From Paenalkalicoccus suaedae (GTDB lineage: Bacteria > Bacillota > Bacilli > Bacillales > Salisediminibacteriaceae), in assembly GCF_006965545.2 (NCBI RefSeq), contig NZ_CP041372.2, forward strand, positions 1,116,001-1,180,000: a stretch of 64,000 nt of DNA, read 5' to 3'. The notes under the pieces are model-generated. The model searched no databases and was not told where the DNA came from. It saw only the letters and a program-made list of their open reading frames with translations. A program made the translations under genes and the position numbers. Below are positions 15,721 through 23,951 of this stretch, piece after piece; positions within the stretch are counted from its first letter, which is position 1, and the number at the start of each line of letters is the position of its first letter.

Positions 15721-16752
15721 ATGTTAATAACGAAGAGAAAGCTATATGAACCATCAGAACCAATGAAATCGCCGTCCTTACTGAACGGGAAAGCCTCAGG
15801 ATTATTAAATTGGAATGATATTACGTACCCACATATGTATGATCTGTATCAGGCGCTTTTATCAAATTTTTGGAAGGCGCAAGAAATCAATATGCAAGAC
15901 GATATTAAGCAGTGGGACCATTTATCAGATAACGAAAAGGATGTGTTCCTTCGAATAAATACCCAGCTAGCGTCACTCGATAGTTTACAAACACCAACGA
16001 TGACACTCGTGATGGATTATGTATCAGATCCTAGCTTTCAGGCAATCTTAGCTGTTATCGCCCAGCAAGAGGCCGTTCACAACGAATCATATTCATATAT
16101 ATTAAGCTCGTTAGTTTCAACAGACGAGCAGAAGCGCAGATTTGAAGGCGCTAAGGCGGACCCACTCGTTCGCAAGCGAAATGCGATTATCGTAGAAGCC
16201 TACGATGAATTTCACGAGAAACCATCTGTTGATACCTTGTTCCGACTTGCAGTTCAGTCAATTAATTTAGAAGGTATTTATTTCTACGCTGGTTTTGCTT
16301 TCTTCTATCATTTAGCCAGACAGCAAAAAATGCTGAAATCAAGTACGATGATTAGTTATATTCAGCGTGATGAAATGCAACACGCCTACTTTATGTCGCA
16401 ATTTTTGCAGCTCCTAATGGAGGAGCATCCGGAATTAAAAAATGAAGCTCATCTGGACTATATTTATTCTTCTATTAAACAAGCAACAGCATTAGAGCAG
16501 GAATGGGCTCGTGACATTTTAAAGGATACAGGAATTAATCTAGATGAATATGAGCGCTATGTGGAATATTTAGCGAACAAGCGTTGCCGTCAGCTAGGGC
16601 TTCAAAACGCCTTCCCTGAAATAGATAATCCAATGCCGTGGATTCACGTCTTTAGCGATAGCATGATGAATGATACGAAGTCGGATTTCTTCGAGCAAAA
16701 GGCTCGTACGTATGCGAAGGTGACAGAGCAAAATGGCTTTGACGAGCTGTAG
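15721..16752 (+). CDS. Class I ribonucleoside-diphosphate reductase, small (beta) subunit
   Basis: 343 residues. The metal-site residues are all present: Asp87 (SLDSLQ), Glu117 and His120 (QEAVHNESYSY), the second glutamate in INLEGIYFY, and Glu/His in RDEMQHAYF. Tyr124 fits the radical tyrosine. It supplies the radical for the alpha subunit. GGAGGGG stands seven bases before the ATG at 15721, 28 bases after the alpha stop. Its last codons overlap the flavodoxin gene. Confidence 0.93.
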   Translation: MLITKRKLYEPSEPMKSPSLLNGKASGLLNWNDITYPHMYDLYQALLSNFWKAQEINMQDDIKQWDHLSDNEKDVFLRINTQLASLDSLQTPTMTLVMDYVSDPSFQAILAVIAQQEAVHNESYSYILSSLVSTDEQKRRFEGAKADPLVRKRNAIIVEAYDEFHEKPSVDTLFRLAVQSINLEGIYFYAGFAFFYHLARQQKMLKSSTMISYIQRDEMQHAYFMSQFLQLLMEEHPELKNEAHLDYIYSSIKQATALEQEWARDILKDTGINLDEYERYVEYLANKRCRQLGLQNAFPEIDNPMPWIHVFSDSMMNDTKSDFFEQKARTYAKVTEQNGFDEL

Positions 16753-17200
16753 GATAGTCTATACGTCAAAGACGGGGAATACGGCACAGCTTGCGCTTCT
16801 ATTAAAAGATTCTTTAGAGAAGACGCATGTTAAAGTTGTTATGCACGATGTAGAGAAGGAAGCCGACAGGTATCAACAGAGAGAGTTTACGGAGGATGCT
16901 ATTTTATTTGGCACCTATTCGTGGGGGAATGGAGATATTCCGCGTGCGATGAGCGAGATGGTATCAAGCATGCAGGTTAGTAAGCATACGGTAACGGGAA
17001 TTTTTGGTACCGGTGATCGGTTTTATCCGAACTTTTGTGGAGCAGTAGATCAACTTGTCCAATTGATCCAGCCGATTTCTAACTTAGCGGTTACCATGAA
17101 GGTGGAGCTACTACCTCAGCAGCACGATGCTTTAACGTGTGAAAAATTTGTTCATAAATTGCACGATCGAGCCAAGCAAGCCTTGACTGTCTCCCAGTAA
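16733..17200 (+). CDS. Flavodoxin, probable electron donor of the reductase
   Basis: 155 residues with a flavodoxin fold: the FMN-phosphate loop TSKTGNTAQ near the N-terminus, YSWGNGDIP and GTGDRFYPNFCGAVD for the isoalloxazine loops. It sits where class Ib operons carry nrdI, but its motifs are those of ordinary flavodoxins more than NrdI. Overlap with the beta subunit gene by 20 bases implies coupling; ATG 16733 or TTG 16739 may be the start. Likely role, as inference: reducing the metal or radical site of the beta subunit. Confidence 0.8.
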   Translation: MALTSCRIVYTSKTGNTAQLALLLKDSLEKTHVKVVMHDVEKEADRYQQREFTEDAILFGTYSWGNGDIPRAMSEMVSSMQVSKHTVTGIFGTGDRFYPNFCGAVDQLVQLIQPISNLAVTMKVELLPQQHDALTCEKFVHKLHDRAKQALTVSQ

Positions 17201-17232
17201 TAAATTACCATACCTCTTATAGAGGTGACACA

Positions 17233-17628
17233 ATGAAAACGTATATGTTAGCAGTACTAGCTATTATACTGGTCATACTAGTTGCAGCGTGCAATCGTGA
17301 AGAGCCTGAAGAGCCAACGACTGTATCAGGCAAATTAGATATCGTTCATCATGACTATTTGCAAGTATCCATAGAATCTGTAGCAGAAGCTGCGGGAGCG
17401 GACGAGGGAGTGTATCATGCAGTAGGCATTTATATAACCGATGATTTAGATATACGTGACCCATATGGCCAATATTTATCCAGACGTGCCCTACAGTCAG
17501 CAACTCCAAATGAGACAGATGTAACGATTGATTTATTACTAAGCGATTATTTAGAAGGCAACCTGCCTTATGATGAATTTCTCGGATTATATATGGTTGA
17601 TACAAAATCGGTTATTGTTGATTTATAA
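17233..17628 (+). CDS. Hypothetical lipoprotein
   Basis: 131 residues. A type II signal peptide ends in the lipobox LVAAC with the lipid-carrying cysteine at position 20, then an acidic Glu/Pro-rich spacer (EEPEEPTT). The rest is acidic with alternating beta-type stretches and no recognised motif. It has an AGAGGTGACAC ribosome site and its own terminator, so it probably forms a small separate unit or the tail of the reductase transcript. Confidence 0.7.
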   Translation: MKTYMLAVLAIILVILVAACNREEPEEPTTVSGKLDIVHHDYLQVSIESVAEAAGADEGVYHAVGIYITDDLDIRDPYGQYLSRRALQSATPNETDVTIDLLLSDYLEGNLPYDEFLGLYMVDTKSVIVDL

Positions 17629-17632
17629 GAAA

Positions 17633-17660
17633 GCACGCCCTTAAAGTGGCGTGTTTTTTC
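17633..17660 (+). terminator. Terminator after the lipoprotein gene
   Basis: CACGCC / GGCGTG stem with an A/T-rich loop and TTTTTT. Confidence 0.85.
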
Positions 17661-17725
17661 TATGCCCTACTAAATCGGAGATAGCATCTATGCTTGGCAT
17701 AGGGTAAAATGGTGGGAGTCTAAGA

Positions 17726-18862
17726 ATGAAGGTGATCTACATGGTTGAACATACATTACTTACGTCCTTACCTGATTATGTACAGGAAGCGTTTGGACGT
17801 GCAGGATTTACAGAGTGGACAAAGATTCAAGAGGAAGCTATTCCTAAGGCGCTAACTGGAGAAAATCTTATCATGGAGGCGCCAACGGGTTCCGGTAAAA
17901 CCCTTGCTTATTTATTGCCTGCTTTAAATAAGGTTGATCCAGCCAAGAAACAAGCTCAGGTGCTAATCGTTGTTTCCTCACGAGAGCTTGCAATGCAGCA
18001 GCTTGAAGACGCGCAAGAATGGACACAAGGAAGCGGAATTACTGTCGCATCCATGATCGGTGGTGCCAATGTCAAGCGTCAGCAAGAAAAGCTAAAGAAA
18101 AAGCCTCACATTATTATAGGAACACCAGGCCGATTAATCGAGCTCCTACAGTCAAAGAAACTAAAGCTACATGAAGTATCAACACTCATCTTTGATGAAG
18201 CAGATCAGTTGTTTGCAAAGGAGCATATAAAAGAAGTAGATGCCTTAATGAAGGCAGTCGTGCGTGATTGTCAGCGCATCGTGTGTTCGGCAACCATTCC
18301 ACCACATGTAGAAGAACTAGTGGTCGAACGAATGGAAGCGGAAATTGTTCGTGTATCTCGCTCAGAAGAAGAAAAGCAAAACGTCGAGCACGTTTATCTT
18401 ATTGCAGAGCGCAGAGATAAATCGAAGCTATTAGCAAAGCTGATTCATTTAGAAGGCTTTTATGGGCTAGGCTTTTGTAATGATATCCACGAGCTGGAGA
18501 AATTTGCAGAAAGACTTGAGTTTAGAGGGAATTCTATTGGGGTGCTCCATGGAACAACGTCGAAGCTTGAAAGAGAGCTTGCAATGAGAGGCTTTAGAGA
18601 AGGCGCAGTGCCGATGCTGATGGCAACGGATGTAGCATCTAGAGGGCTCGATATTGATGATGTCACACATGTCGTACAGTTAGATTTAGCCAATGACATT
18701 CACCAATACGTGCATCGATCTGGACGGACAGGACGAGCTGGTAAATCTGGAACAGTCGTTTCCATCGTGACAGATGGTGAACGAGAGCGTCTATTAAAGT
18801 TTGGTGAGAAGCTCGGCATTGATATCGTACAAAAATCATTATCTAGAGGAAAGCTCGTTTAA
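17726..18862 (+). CDS. yfmL: DEAD-box RNA helicase (YfmL-like)
   Basis: 378 residues, just the two RecA-like domains with no C-terminal extension, like B. subtilis YfmL, which takes part in 50S ribosome assembly and cold adaptation. Motifs: Q-motif region WTKIQEEAIP, Walker A APTGSGKT, TPGRL, DEAD (IFDEADQLF), SAT, DVASRGLDI and HRSGRTGRAG. GGGAG serves the ATG at 17726; a second in-frame ATG at 17741 also has a weak ribosome site. Confidence 0.88.
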   Translation: MKVIYMVEHTLLTSLPDYVQEAFGRAGFTEWTKIQEEAIPKALTGENLIMEAPTGSGKTLAYLLPALNKVDPAKKQAQVLIVVSSRELAMQQLEDAQEWTQGSGITVASMIGGANVKRQQEKLKKKPHIIIGTPGRLIELLQSKKLKLHEVSTLIFDEADQLFAKEHIKEVDALMKAVVRDCQRIVCSATIPPHVEELVVERMEAEIVRVSRSEEEKQNVEHVYLIAERRDKSKLLAKLIHLEGFYGLGFCNDIHELEKFAERLEFRGNSIGVLHGTTSKLERELAMRGFREGAVPMLMATDVASRGLDIDDVTHVVQLDLANDIHQYVHRSGRTGRAGKSGTVVSIVTDGERERLLKFGEKLGIDIVQKSLSRGKLV

Positions 18863-18870
18863 CTAAAAAA

Positions 18871-18900
18871 AGCTCATGCCGCAGTGGCACGAGCTTTTTT
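18871..18900. terminator. Bidirectional terminator between the helicase and zinc-ribbon genes
   Basis: AGCTCATGCC / TGGCACGAGCT with A and T tracts on both sides, serving two convergent genes. Confidence 0.85.
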
Positions 18901-19202
18901 TATTTGTTTGAAAAAATATCCTGATCAGTCTTAGTAAACCTAAGGAGTCTTGGATGCGTATATACGATAGCTAGAAGCACCACTCCTAAACAAACAAAAA
19001 CATACAAAGCAGATCCAACAGGTATGCGACTAACGATCAAAAATAAAATAAGCATAGCAACATTAAATCCGCCAGACTTTAAGCGGCTTTTTTTCGTAAC
19101 AAAATTCTCCGCTTGGCAAGACGGACATTTTTTTGAGTAAACAAAAGCTAAAAGCTGATGTCGTTTAAATTGATAGCCACAGGTAGCACATTTAGGTAAC
19201 AC
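18900..19202 (-). CDS. Small zinc-ribbon membrane protein
   Basis: 100 residues. Two CxxC knuckles, CATC and CPSC, separated by 17 residues form a zinc ribbon at the N-terminus, resembling the cxxc_20_cxxc class of small Bacillus proteins. Two hydrophobic segments follow (VAMLILFLIVSRIPV and ALYVFVCLGVVLLAIVY), then a basic tail. Function unknown. AAGGAG is eight bases before the GTG at 19202; the GTG at 19211 abuts it. Confidence 0.65.
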   Translation of the reverse strand: MLPKCATCGYQFKRHQLLAFVYSKKCPSCQAENFVTKKSRLKSGGFNVAMLILFLIVSRIPVGSALYVFVCLGVVLLAIVYTHPRLLRFTKTDQDIFSNK

Positions 19203-19255
19203 AATATTCACTCCTTCCCTCTCATCTTACCGAATTTAACAAGGGAAGGATAGGG

Positions 19256-20248
19256 CTACTTGCTAGAATATGATTTGCTTGCTTCATACAAACGTTCAAT
19301 AACGATCATGTTATTTTTTGTATCTTCCATTGTGTAGGATGGCGTCGCACCAGTTTGGATACATTCAGAGAAGTGCTCTACTTGAAGCGTATACTGATTT
19401 CCACTGAACGTTTTATATTCTAAGACGGATCCATCGGCGCCACGCAAGAAGACTTCGCCTTTACCGTTGTTCGGATTTTGGTCGGGTCTAAAGGCAAAAG
19501 GTACCTCTATTCTACCTGATGTCCCGATTACCTCATAGCGATTCACTTGAACTTCATCAAAACTTGATTCAAGATTTACATCTACGTTTGAAAATGTTAG
19601 TAAAGCAGACGTAGAAATATCTACTTTAATTCCTTCTACTTGTCTAGAAGCTGCAAAGACATGGATCGGTTCCTCATCTAAAAGGTAGCGACTCACATTC
19701 ACACAGTAGCTCCCTACGTCAAATAAGCTACCGCCTCCTAAACTAGGATCAAGGCGAATGTCATCTTTTGTAAGGTCCATATTAAAAGAGAAGGAAGAAC
19801 GAATACGCTTTACTTCACCAATTGCTTTGTCTGCAATAAGTTGTTTTACGTGCGCGTGCTGCGGGTGGAAACGATACATAAATGCCTCCATCCAAAGCTT
19901 GCCTGTTCGCTCACTTGCTTCTTGCATCTCCTCAATATCAGCAGAAGAGATGGCAGCGGGTTTCTCCACAAGCACGTGCTTTCCTTTCTCTAAGGCTTTT
20001 ATCACCCATTCTTTATGTAACGCGTTTGGAAGTGGAATATAAACAGCATCTATAGAGGAATCATTTAAAAGTTCGTCATAGGTCCCATAACCTTTCTCTG
20101 CGCCCCATTCCTCTTTGAGAGCCTCCGCGTCTCTTCTCGTTGCAACTGCAACTAATGTCGCGTTATGTGCTTCTTTAATAGCAGGGACTAGCTGACTACG
20201 GGCAATATTAGCTCCACTTAATATTCCCCAATTTGTGATGTTGCTCAT
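19256..20248 (-). CDS. Gfo/Idh/MocA family oxidoreductase
   Basis: 330 residues. The N-terminal Rossmann half starts WGILSGANIARSQLVPAI and contains the family signature VLVEKPAA (lysine for catalysis), then WMEAFMYRFHPQH. The C-terminal half forms the substrate-binding beta sheet (GGGSLFDVGSYCVN). Such enzymes oxidise or reduce sugars or cyclitols with NAD(P); the substrate is not predictable here. AGAGGTGC precedes the ATG. It stands alone with no sugar-transport neighbours. Confidence 0.88.
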   Translation of the reverse strand: MSNITNWGILSGANIARSQLVPAIKEAHNATLVAVATRRDAEALKEEWGAEKGYGTYDELLNDSSIDAVYIPLPNALHKEWVIKALEKGKHVLVEKPAAISSADIEEMQEASERTGKLWMEAFMYRFHPQHAHVKQLIADKAIGEVKRIRSSFSFNMDLTKDDIRLDPSLGGGSLFDVGSYCVNVSRYLLDEEPIHVFAASRQVEGIKVDISTSALLTFSNVDVNLESSFDEVQVNRYEVIGTSGRIEVPFAFRPDQNPNNGKGEVFLRGADGSVLEYKTFSGNQYTLQVEHFSECIQTGATPSYTMEDTKNNMIVIERLYEASKSYSSK

Positions 20249-20343
20249 ATAAGCACCTCTTTATGTTAGAATTTTCTACTTGTTTGCTAGTATACGCTTA
20301 TCTAGGCCATAATGGAACGTAAAAGGGTTAGGGGGAACAACCT

Positions 20344-20541
20344 ATGAATGCCAAGGAAGTAGATATGTATCTTATGAGTGTAGCAGCGTTTATTATGCGT
20401 GTAGAATCTCTTAATGAACGAGAGGCGTTTAATCTTATTCGAGAAAATAGAGTAAAAGAACGCCTTAAAATGGTGCCATCTCTAGCGGATCATTGTTCAC
20501 CCAAACAGTGTGCGGAAATGCTTCTTACGAATAGAGGTTAA
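20344..20541 (+). CDS. Small helical protein of unknown function
   Basis: 65 residues, predicted all-helical, with two cysteines in the segment DHCSPKQCAEMLL. Not recognised. It has a GGGGGAAC ribosome site and stands alone between divergent and co-directional genes. Confidence 0.5.
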   Translation: MNAKEVDMYLMSVAAFIMRVESLNEREAFNLIRENRVKERLKMVPSLADHCSPKQCAEMLLTNRG

Positions 20542-20665
20542 ATAGTCCCTATTTTACTCGTGTTAAGGAGTTAACTTTTATTAAAATGGACAGATACGCA
20601 TAAGTATACTACAATAGAATAGGACTTTATTATTAGTTATTAGTATACTTAGAGGTGAAAGGTTT

Positions 20666-21535
20666 ATGGAAATAAAGCGCTTACAAGAAATGTCAGACCA
20701 AGAAATATTACAGTCTTTAGTTGCAGCTATCCCTCTTTTCCAAGCAATTGCAAAAGAGGATTTTATGATGGATGTAGTCACTCACGAAAAGTGGATTGCC
20801 CACTTCCCAGGTAAATCAATTGATGTAGATGTTCAAATTGGACAACCGGTACCAGAAGACGACCACGTTATGCAGAGCGCTTTAAAAGGCATTCCTCAGG
20901 CAGGGAGACCGCCTTTTGAGGTGTATCAAGCACACTTTTTAGGTAAGACGGTGCCAATTAAAAATTGCCAAGGTACGGTGATTGGAGCACTCGGGATCGG
21001 TTATAATATTGATCATTTAATTGCAATTGAACAAAATCTCGAAAAAACAGAACGTGTTTTAGAAAAAGTACAATCATATATTAATCAGATTGATGATTCT
21101 TCTACAGACTTAGAAAAATCTAATAATGGACTTGATGCCAGCTCTCGTAAAGTTAGTGAAGGCGTTCAAAACATTGATAATGTGCTGAGTGTTATTGACA
21201 AGGTTTCGTCACAAACAAATATTTTAGGATTAAACGCATCTATTGAGGCTGCTCGAGCAGGGGAGCATGGCAGAGGATTTGGAGTAGTTGCGGATGAAGT
21301 CAGAAAACTTGCGCAAGAGACGGTAAAGGCCTCAGAAAGAATCCGCAAAGACGTTACGATGATCAAAGGTAGCGTAGAGGAGTTAATCGCTTCGCTTGAG
21401 TACGTGACGAAGTCGGTCGATTCGAATGCAGATGTTGTAAATAATTTTACTGAGGTTAGTTCAGAGCTGAAAGAAATTCACGTTGGCATGAATGATTCGT
21501 TGACGAAGTTACTAGATTATTCCCCGACAGCATAA
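20666..21535 (+). CDS. yfmS: Soluble chemotaxis signal transducer (YfmS-like)
   Basis: 289 residues without membrane segments. The first 125 residues form a small sensory domain ([13 protein letters not shown] ... [16 protein letters not shown]). Then comes the methyl-accepting coiled coil with the conserved hairpin tip, [20 protein letters not shown], that binds CheA and CheW. The lack of a transmembrane anchor and the length match B. subtilis YfmS. It is inferred to sense a cytoplasmic signal and adjust swimming. AGAGGTGAAAGG precedes the ATG. Confidence 0.85.
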   Translation: MEIKRLQEMSDQEILQSLVAAIPLFQAIAKEDFMMDVVTHEKWIAHFPGKSIDVDVQIGQPVPEDDHVMQSALKGIPQAGRPPFEVYQAHFLGKTVPIKNCQGTVIGALGIGYNIDHLIAIEQNLEKTERVLEKVQSYINQIDDSSTDLEKSNNGLDASSRKVSEGVQNIDNVLSVIDKVSSQTNILGLNASIEAARAGEHGRGFGVVADEVRKLAQETVKASERIRKDVTMIKGSVEELIASLEYVTKSVDSNADVVNNFTEVSSELKEIHVGMNDSLTKLLDYSPTA

Positions 21536-21690
21536 GCATTTACTACTTTATTACGGCTAGGTGAATAGTGTGTAACAGTTCTGCATTTACCCCCACAAAA
21601 CGCTAACTTCCAAATATTGCGATTGAGATTTTTGTAGATTCAGCGTATCCTATTAGCTAGGCACAATTTAGCGTAGTGAGAGGGGCAAAC

Positions 21691-21765
21691 ATGATATCAT
21701 TAATTATCCTAGCAGTAGTGACGATTGTTGCTGTTTATTTTGTTTCGATAAGAGAGAGAGCTTAA
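21691..21765 (+). CDS. 24-residue single-span membrane peptide
   Basis: ATG with a good ribosome site (GAGAGGGGC, seven bases upstream) opens a 24-codon frame: a hydrophobic stretch ISLIILAVVTIVAVYFV followed by a charged end SIRERA. A very strong terminator lies 38 bases after the stop. Size and layout resemble small membrane peptides, including type I toxins, but the family is not recognised. Confidence 0.5.
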   Translation: MISLIILAVVTIVAVYFVSIRERA

Positions 21766-21803
21766 CGTAGCATACTAACTATACACTTACATGTAAAACT
21801 TAT

Positions 21804-21849
21804 AAAAAGCAGGCCGGTAAAGGTTGTTCCCTTTACCGGCCTGCTTTTT
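21804..21849. terminator. Strong bidirectional terminator
   Basis: A 20-bp arm AAAAAGCAGGCCGGTAAAGG pairs perfectly with the arm at 21829-21849 across a TTGTT loop; T runs on both strands. Confidence 0.95.
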
Positions 21850-21897
21850 GTTTTGGGGAGGTAATGCGGTCGAAGAGGGTCTTGGAAATGAGAACGA

Positions 21898-21966
21898 GCA
21901 AACGATGTGCCAGAACGCGCAAAGAGAAAGGTAGGACGCGCATACGAGGTCATCGGAGGCGCAAAG
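21898..21966. repeat. 21-bp array, core GCAAA(C/G) (4 copies)
   Basis: GCAAAC at 21898, GCAAAG at 21919, GCATAC at 21940 and GCAAAG at 21961: three steps of exactly 21 bp, with unrelated bases between. No convincing gene occupies 21766-22132; an open frame across the array encodes only Arg/Lys-rich sequence. Confidence 0.7.
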
Positions 21967-22047
21967 CAATCAAGCAGACACATTCGAAAGAAAAACGACA
22001 TGATAGCAAACAACGCAGCCAAGCACTCACTTACATAAGAAAATTGT

Positions 22048-22076
22048 TTGACATTTTGAATAAGAAGTAATACTCT
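22048..22076 (+). promoter_or_regulatory. Promoter of the iron-uptake operon
   Basis: TTGACA at 22048 and TACTCT at 22071 with a 17-base spacer. Confidence 0.55.
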
Positions 22077-22093
22077 AGTACTTGTATTGATAT

Positions 22094-22108
22094 TGAGAAT
22101 CATTATCG
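22094..22108. promoter_or_regulatory. Fur box
   Basis: TGAGAATCATTATCG, a close match to the 7-1-7 Fur consensus TGATAATNATTATCA, downstream of the -10 and before the ATPase gene. Iron-replete Fur would repress the operon. Confidence 0.75.
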
Positions 22109-22132
22109 ATTAATAGATAAGGGTGATAGGTG

Positions 22133-22954
22133 ATGAAGCTAGAAGCAGCGAATCTAAGCGTAAGCTACGGCGATAAAACAATCGTTCATAATATAACGGT
22201 AGAATTACCGGTCAATCAATTGACGACGATTATCGGACCTAATGGATGTGGCAAATCAACATTACTAAAATCATTAACTCGTATTATGGCACCCTCAAAT
22301 GGGGCAGTCTTACTTGACGGGAAATCGATTAAAGAGGAGCCTACGAAAAAGCTTGCTCAAAAGATGGCGATTTTACCTCAAATGCAAGAGGATACGAATG
22401 GTTTAACGGTGGCTGAATTAGTGTCTTACGGTCGTTTCCCCTACCAAAAAGGGTTTGGGCGCTTGTCGAAGCATGATAAGGAAATGATTGATTGGGCGCT
22501 TGAAGCGACTTCTATGCAACAGTTTAAACATCACCCGGTCGATGCACTATCCGGTGGTCAAAGGCAGAGAGTGTGGATTGCGATGGCTTTAGCTCAGGAG
22601 ACGGAAGTGATCTTTTTAGATGAGCCAACGACGTACCTTGATATGGCCCACCAGCTTGAAGTGCTAGAGCTACTGGATAAACTGAATAAGCTTGAAAACC
22701 GAACAATCATTATGGTTTTACATGACCTCAATCAAGCAGCGAGATATTCCGATACAATCATTGCGATGAAAGATGGTCGAATCGTGAAGCAGGGTGGTCC
22801 GGAGGATATTATGCAGCCGGAGATGCTTGCGGAGCTATATCATATCGATGCCTTAATCGGCAGAGACCCACGTACAAAAAAACCGATTTTAATGAGTTAT
22901 CATTTGATGGAGGATGAGAAAGATGAAAAGACTTTTTGGGTTAATCGCGGCTAG
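22133..22954 (+). CDS. Iron-siderophore ABC transporter, ATP-binding protein
   Basis: 274 residues, FecE/FhuC type. Walker A GPNGCGKST, Q-loop LPQMQED, signature LSGGQRQR, Walker B VIFLDEPT and the switch histidine in VLHDLNQ. First gene of a four-gene operon (ATPase, binding protein, two permeases) under a Fur box; B. subtilis yfmCDEF, for ferric citrate, lies in the same neighbourhood. GTG 22130 precedes the ATG; GGGTGATAGG suits 22133. Confidence 0.9.
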   Translation: MKLEAANLSVSYGDKTIVHNITVELPVNQLTTIIGPNGCGKSTLLKSLTRIMAPSNGAVLLDGKSIKEEPTKKLAQKMAILPQMQEDTNGLTVAELVSYGRFPYQKGFGRLSKHDKEMIDWALEATSMQQFKHHPVDALSGGQRQRVWIAMALAQETEVIFLDEPTTYLDMAHQLEVLELLDKLNKLENRTIIMVLHDLNQAARYSDTIIAMKDGRIVKQGGPEDIMQPEMLAELYHIDALIGRDPRTKKPILMSYHLMEDEKDEKTFWVNRG

Positions 22955-23927
22955 TGCTATTCTTTTAGGAGCTTGTGGCACGGACGATAATACGGAGAAT
23001 ACGACAAATACTAACACTGCTGTTGAAGAAAATACGGCAGATACGAATACAACAACGAACGAAGAAGCAGGTAATGAAGAGCCAGCGAACGAAAACGAAT
23101 CAAATGAAGCAGCAAACGGCACTGTCACATATGAATCAGAAAGTGGCCCAATCGAAGTACCAGCAGATCCTCAGCGTGTTGTTGTACTAGCAACGTTTGC
23201 AGGGAATGCAATGGCACTTGACGCAAACCTAGTCGGGGTAGACTCATGGGCAATGAGCAATCCAGAATATTCTTCTTACTTAGACGGTGTGGAAGCAGTC
23301 GATGAGACAAATGTCGAGTCTGTTTTAGAGCTTGAGCCAGACTTAATCATTGGGCTTTCGACGACAGAGAATATTGACCAGTTTTCTCAAATCGCACCGA
23401 CAGTCACATACACATACGGCGAGCTAGATTATAAAGAGCAGCACATTGAGATTGGCAAGCTCTTAAATAAAGAAGACGAAGCGCGCGAATGGGTAGAGGA
23501 TTACGAAGCACGCGCTCAGGCTGCTGGAGATTCCGTACGAGAAGAAATCGGAGAAGATACAACAGTCACAGTTGTCGAGAACTTTGATAAGCAACTGTAC
23601 ATCTTTGGCGATAACTTTGCTCGCGGTACAGAAATTCTTTATCAAGAGATGGAGCTAGAAATGCCAGAAGCCGTTCAAGACGTCGTGTCTGAAGATGGAT
23701 TTTATGCGATCTCTACAGAGGTGCTATCTGAGTACGTTGGAGACTACCTTGTAATCAGTCAGCCATCAGATCAAGAAAGCGAGTATCAGCAAACAGAAAC
23801 GTATCAGTCGATTCCAGCTGTACAAAATGGAAATGTGATTGAGTTCCCGGCGGAATCAGGATTCTTTAACGATCCAATTACAATCGATCTACTATTAGGT
23901 ACTTTCGAAGAAGCATTTTTAAACTAA
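22923..23927 (+). CDS. Iron-siderophore ABC transporter, substrate-binding lipoprotein
   Basis: 334 residues. Signal peptide with lipobox LLGAC, then about 45 residues almost entirely of Asn, Thr, Glu and Asp forming an acidic flexible linker, then a FecB/FhuD-fold domain (PQRVVVLATFAGNAMAL ... LELEPDLIIGL). It captures ferric siderophore outside the membrane. GGAGG at 22909 lies nine bases before ATG 22923, inside the end of the ATPase gene; ATG 22914 abuts it. The long acidic linker is common in alkaliphile surface proteins. Confidence 0.88.
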   Translation: MKRLFGLIAASAILLGACGTDDNTENTTNTNTAVEENTADTNTTTNEEAGNEEPANENESNEAANGTVTYESESGPIEVPADPQRVVVLATFAGNAMALDANLVGVDSWAMSNPEYSSYLDGVEAVDETNVESVLELEPDLIIGLSTTENIDQFSQIAPTVTYTYGELDYKEQHIEIGKLLNKEDEAREWVEDYEARAQAAGDSVREEIGEDTTVTVVENFDKQLYIFGDNFARGTEILYQEMELEMPEAVQDVVSEDGFYAISTEVLSEYVGDYLVISQPSDQESEYQQTETYQSIPAVQNGNVIEFPAESGFFNDPITIDLLLGTFEEAFLN

Positions 23928-23951
23928 TCCATTAGATTTGAGGTTTTTAGG

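Noticed and set aside
21864-22070. 68-codon Arg/Lys-rich plus-strand frame
   Set aside because: Low-complexity basic translation across the 21-bp array, no ribosome site.
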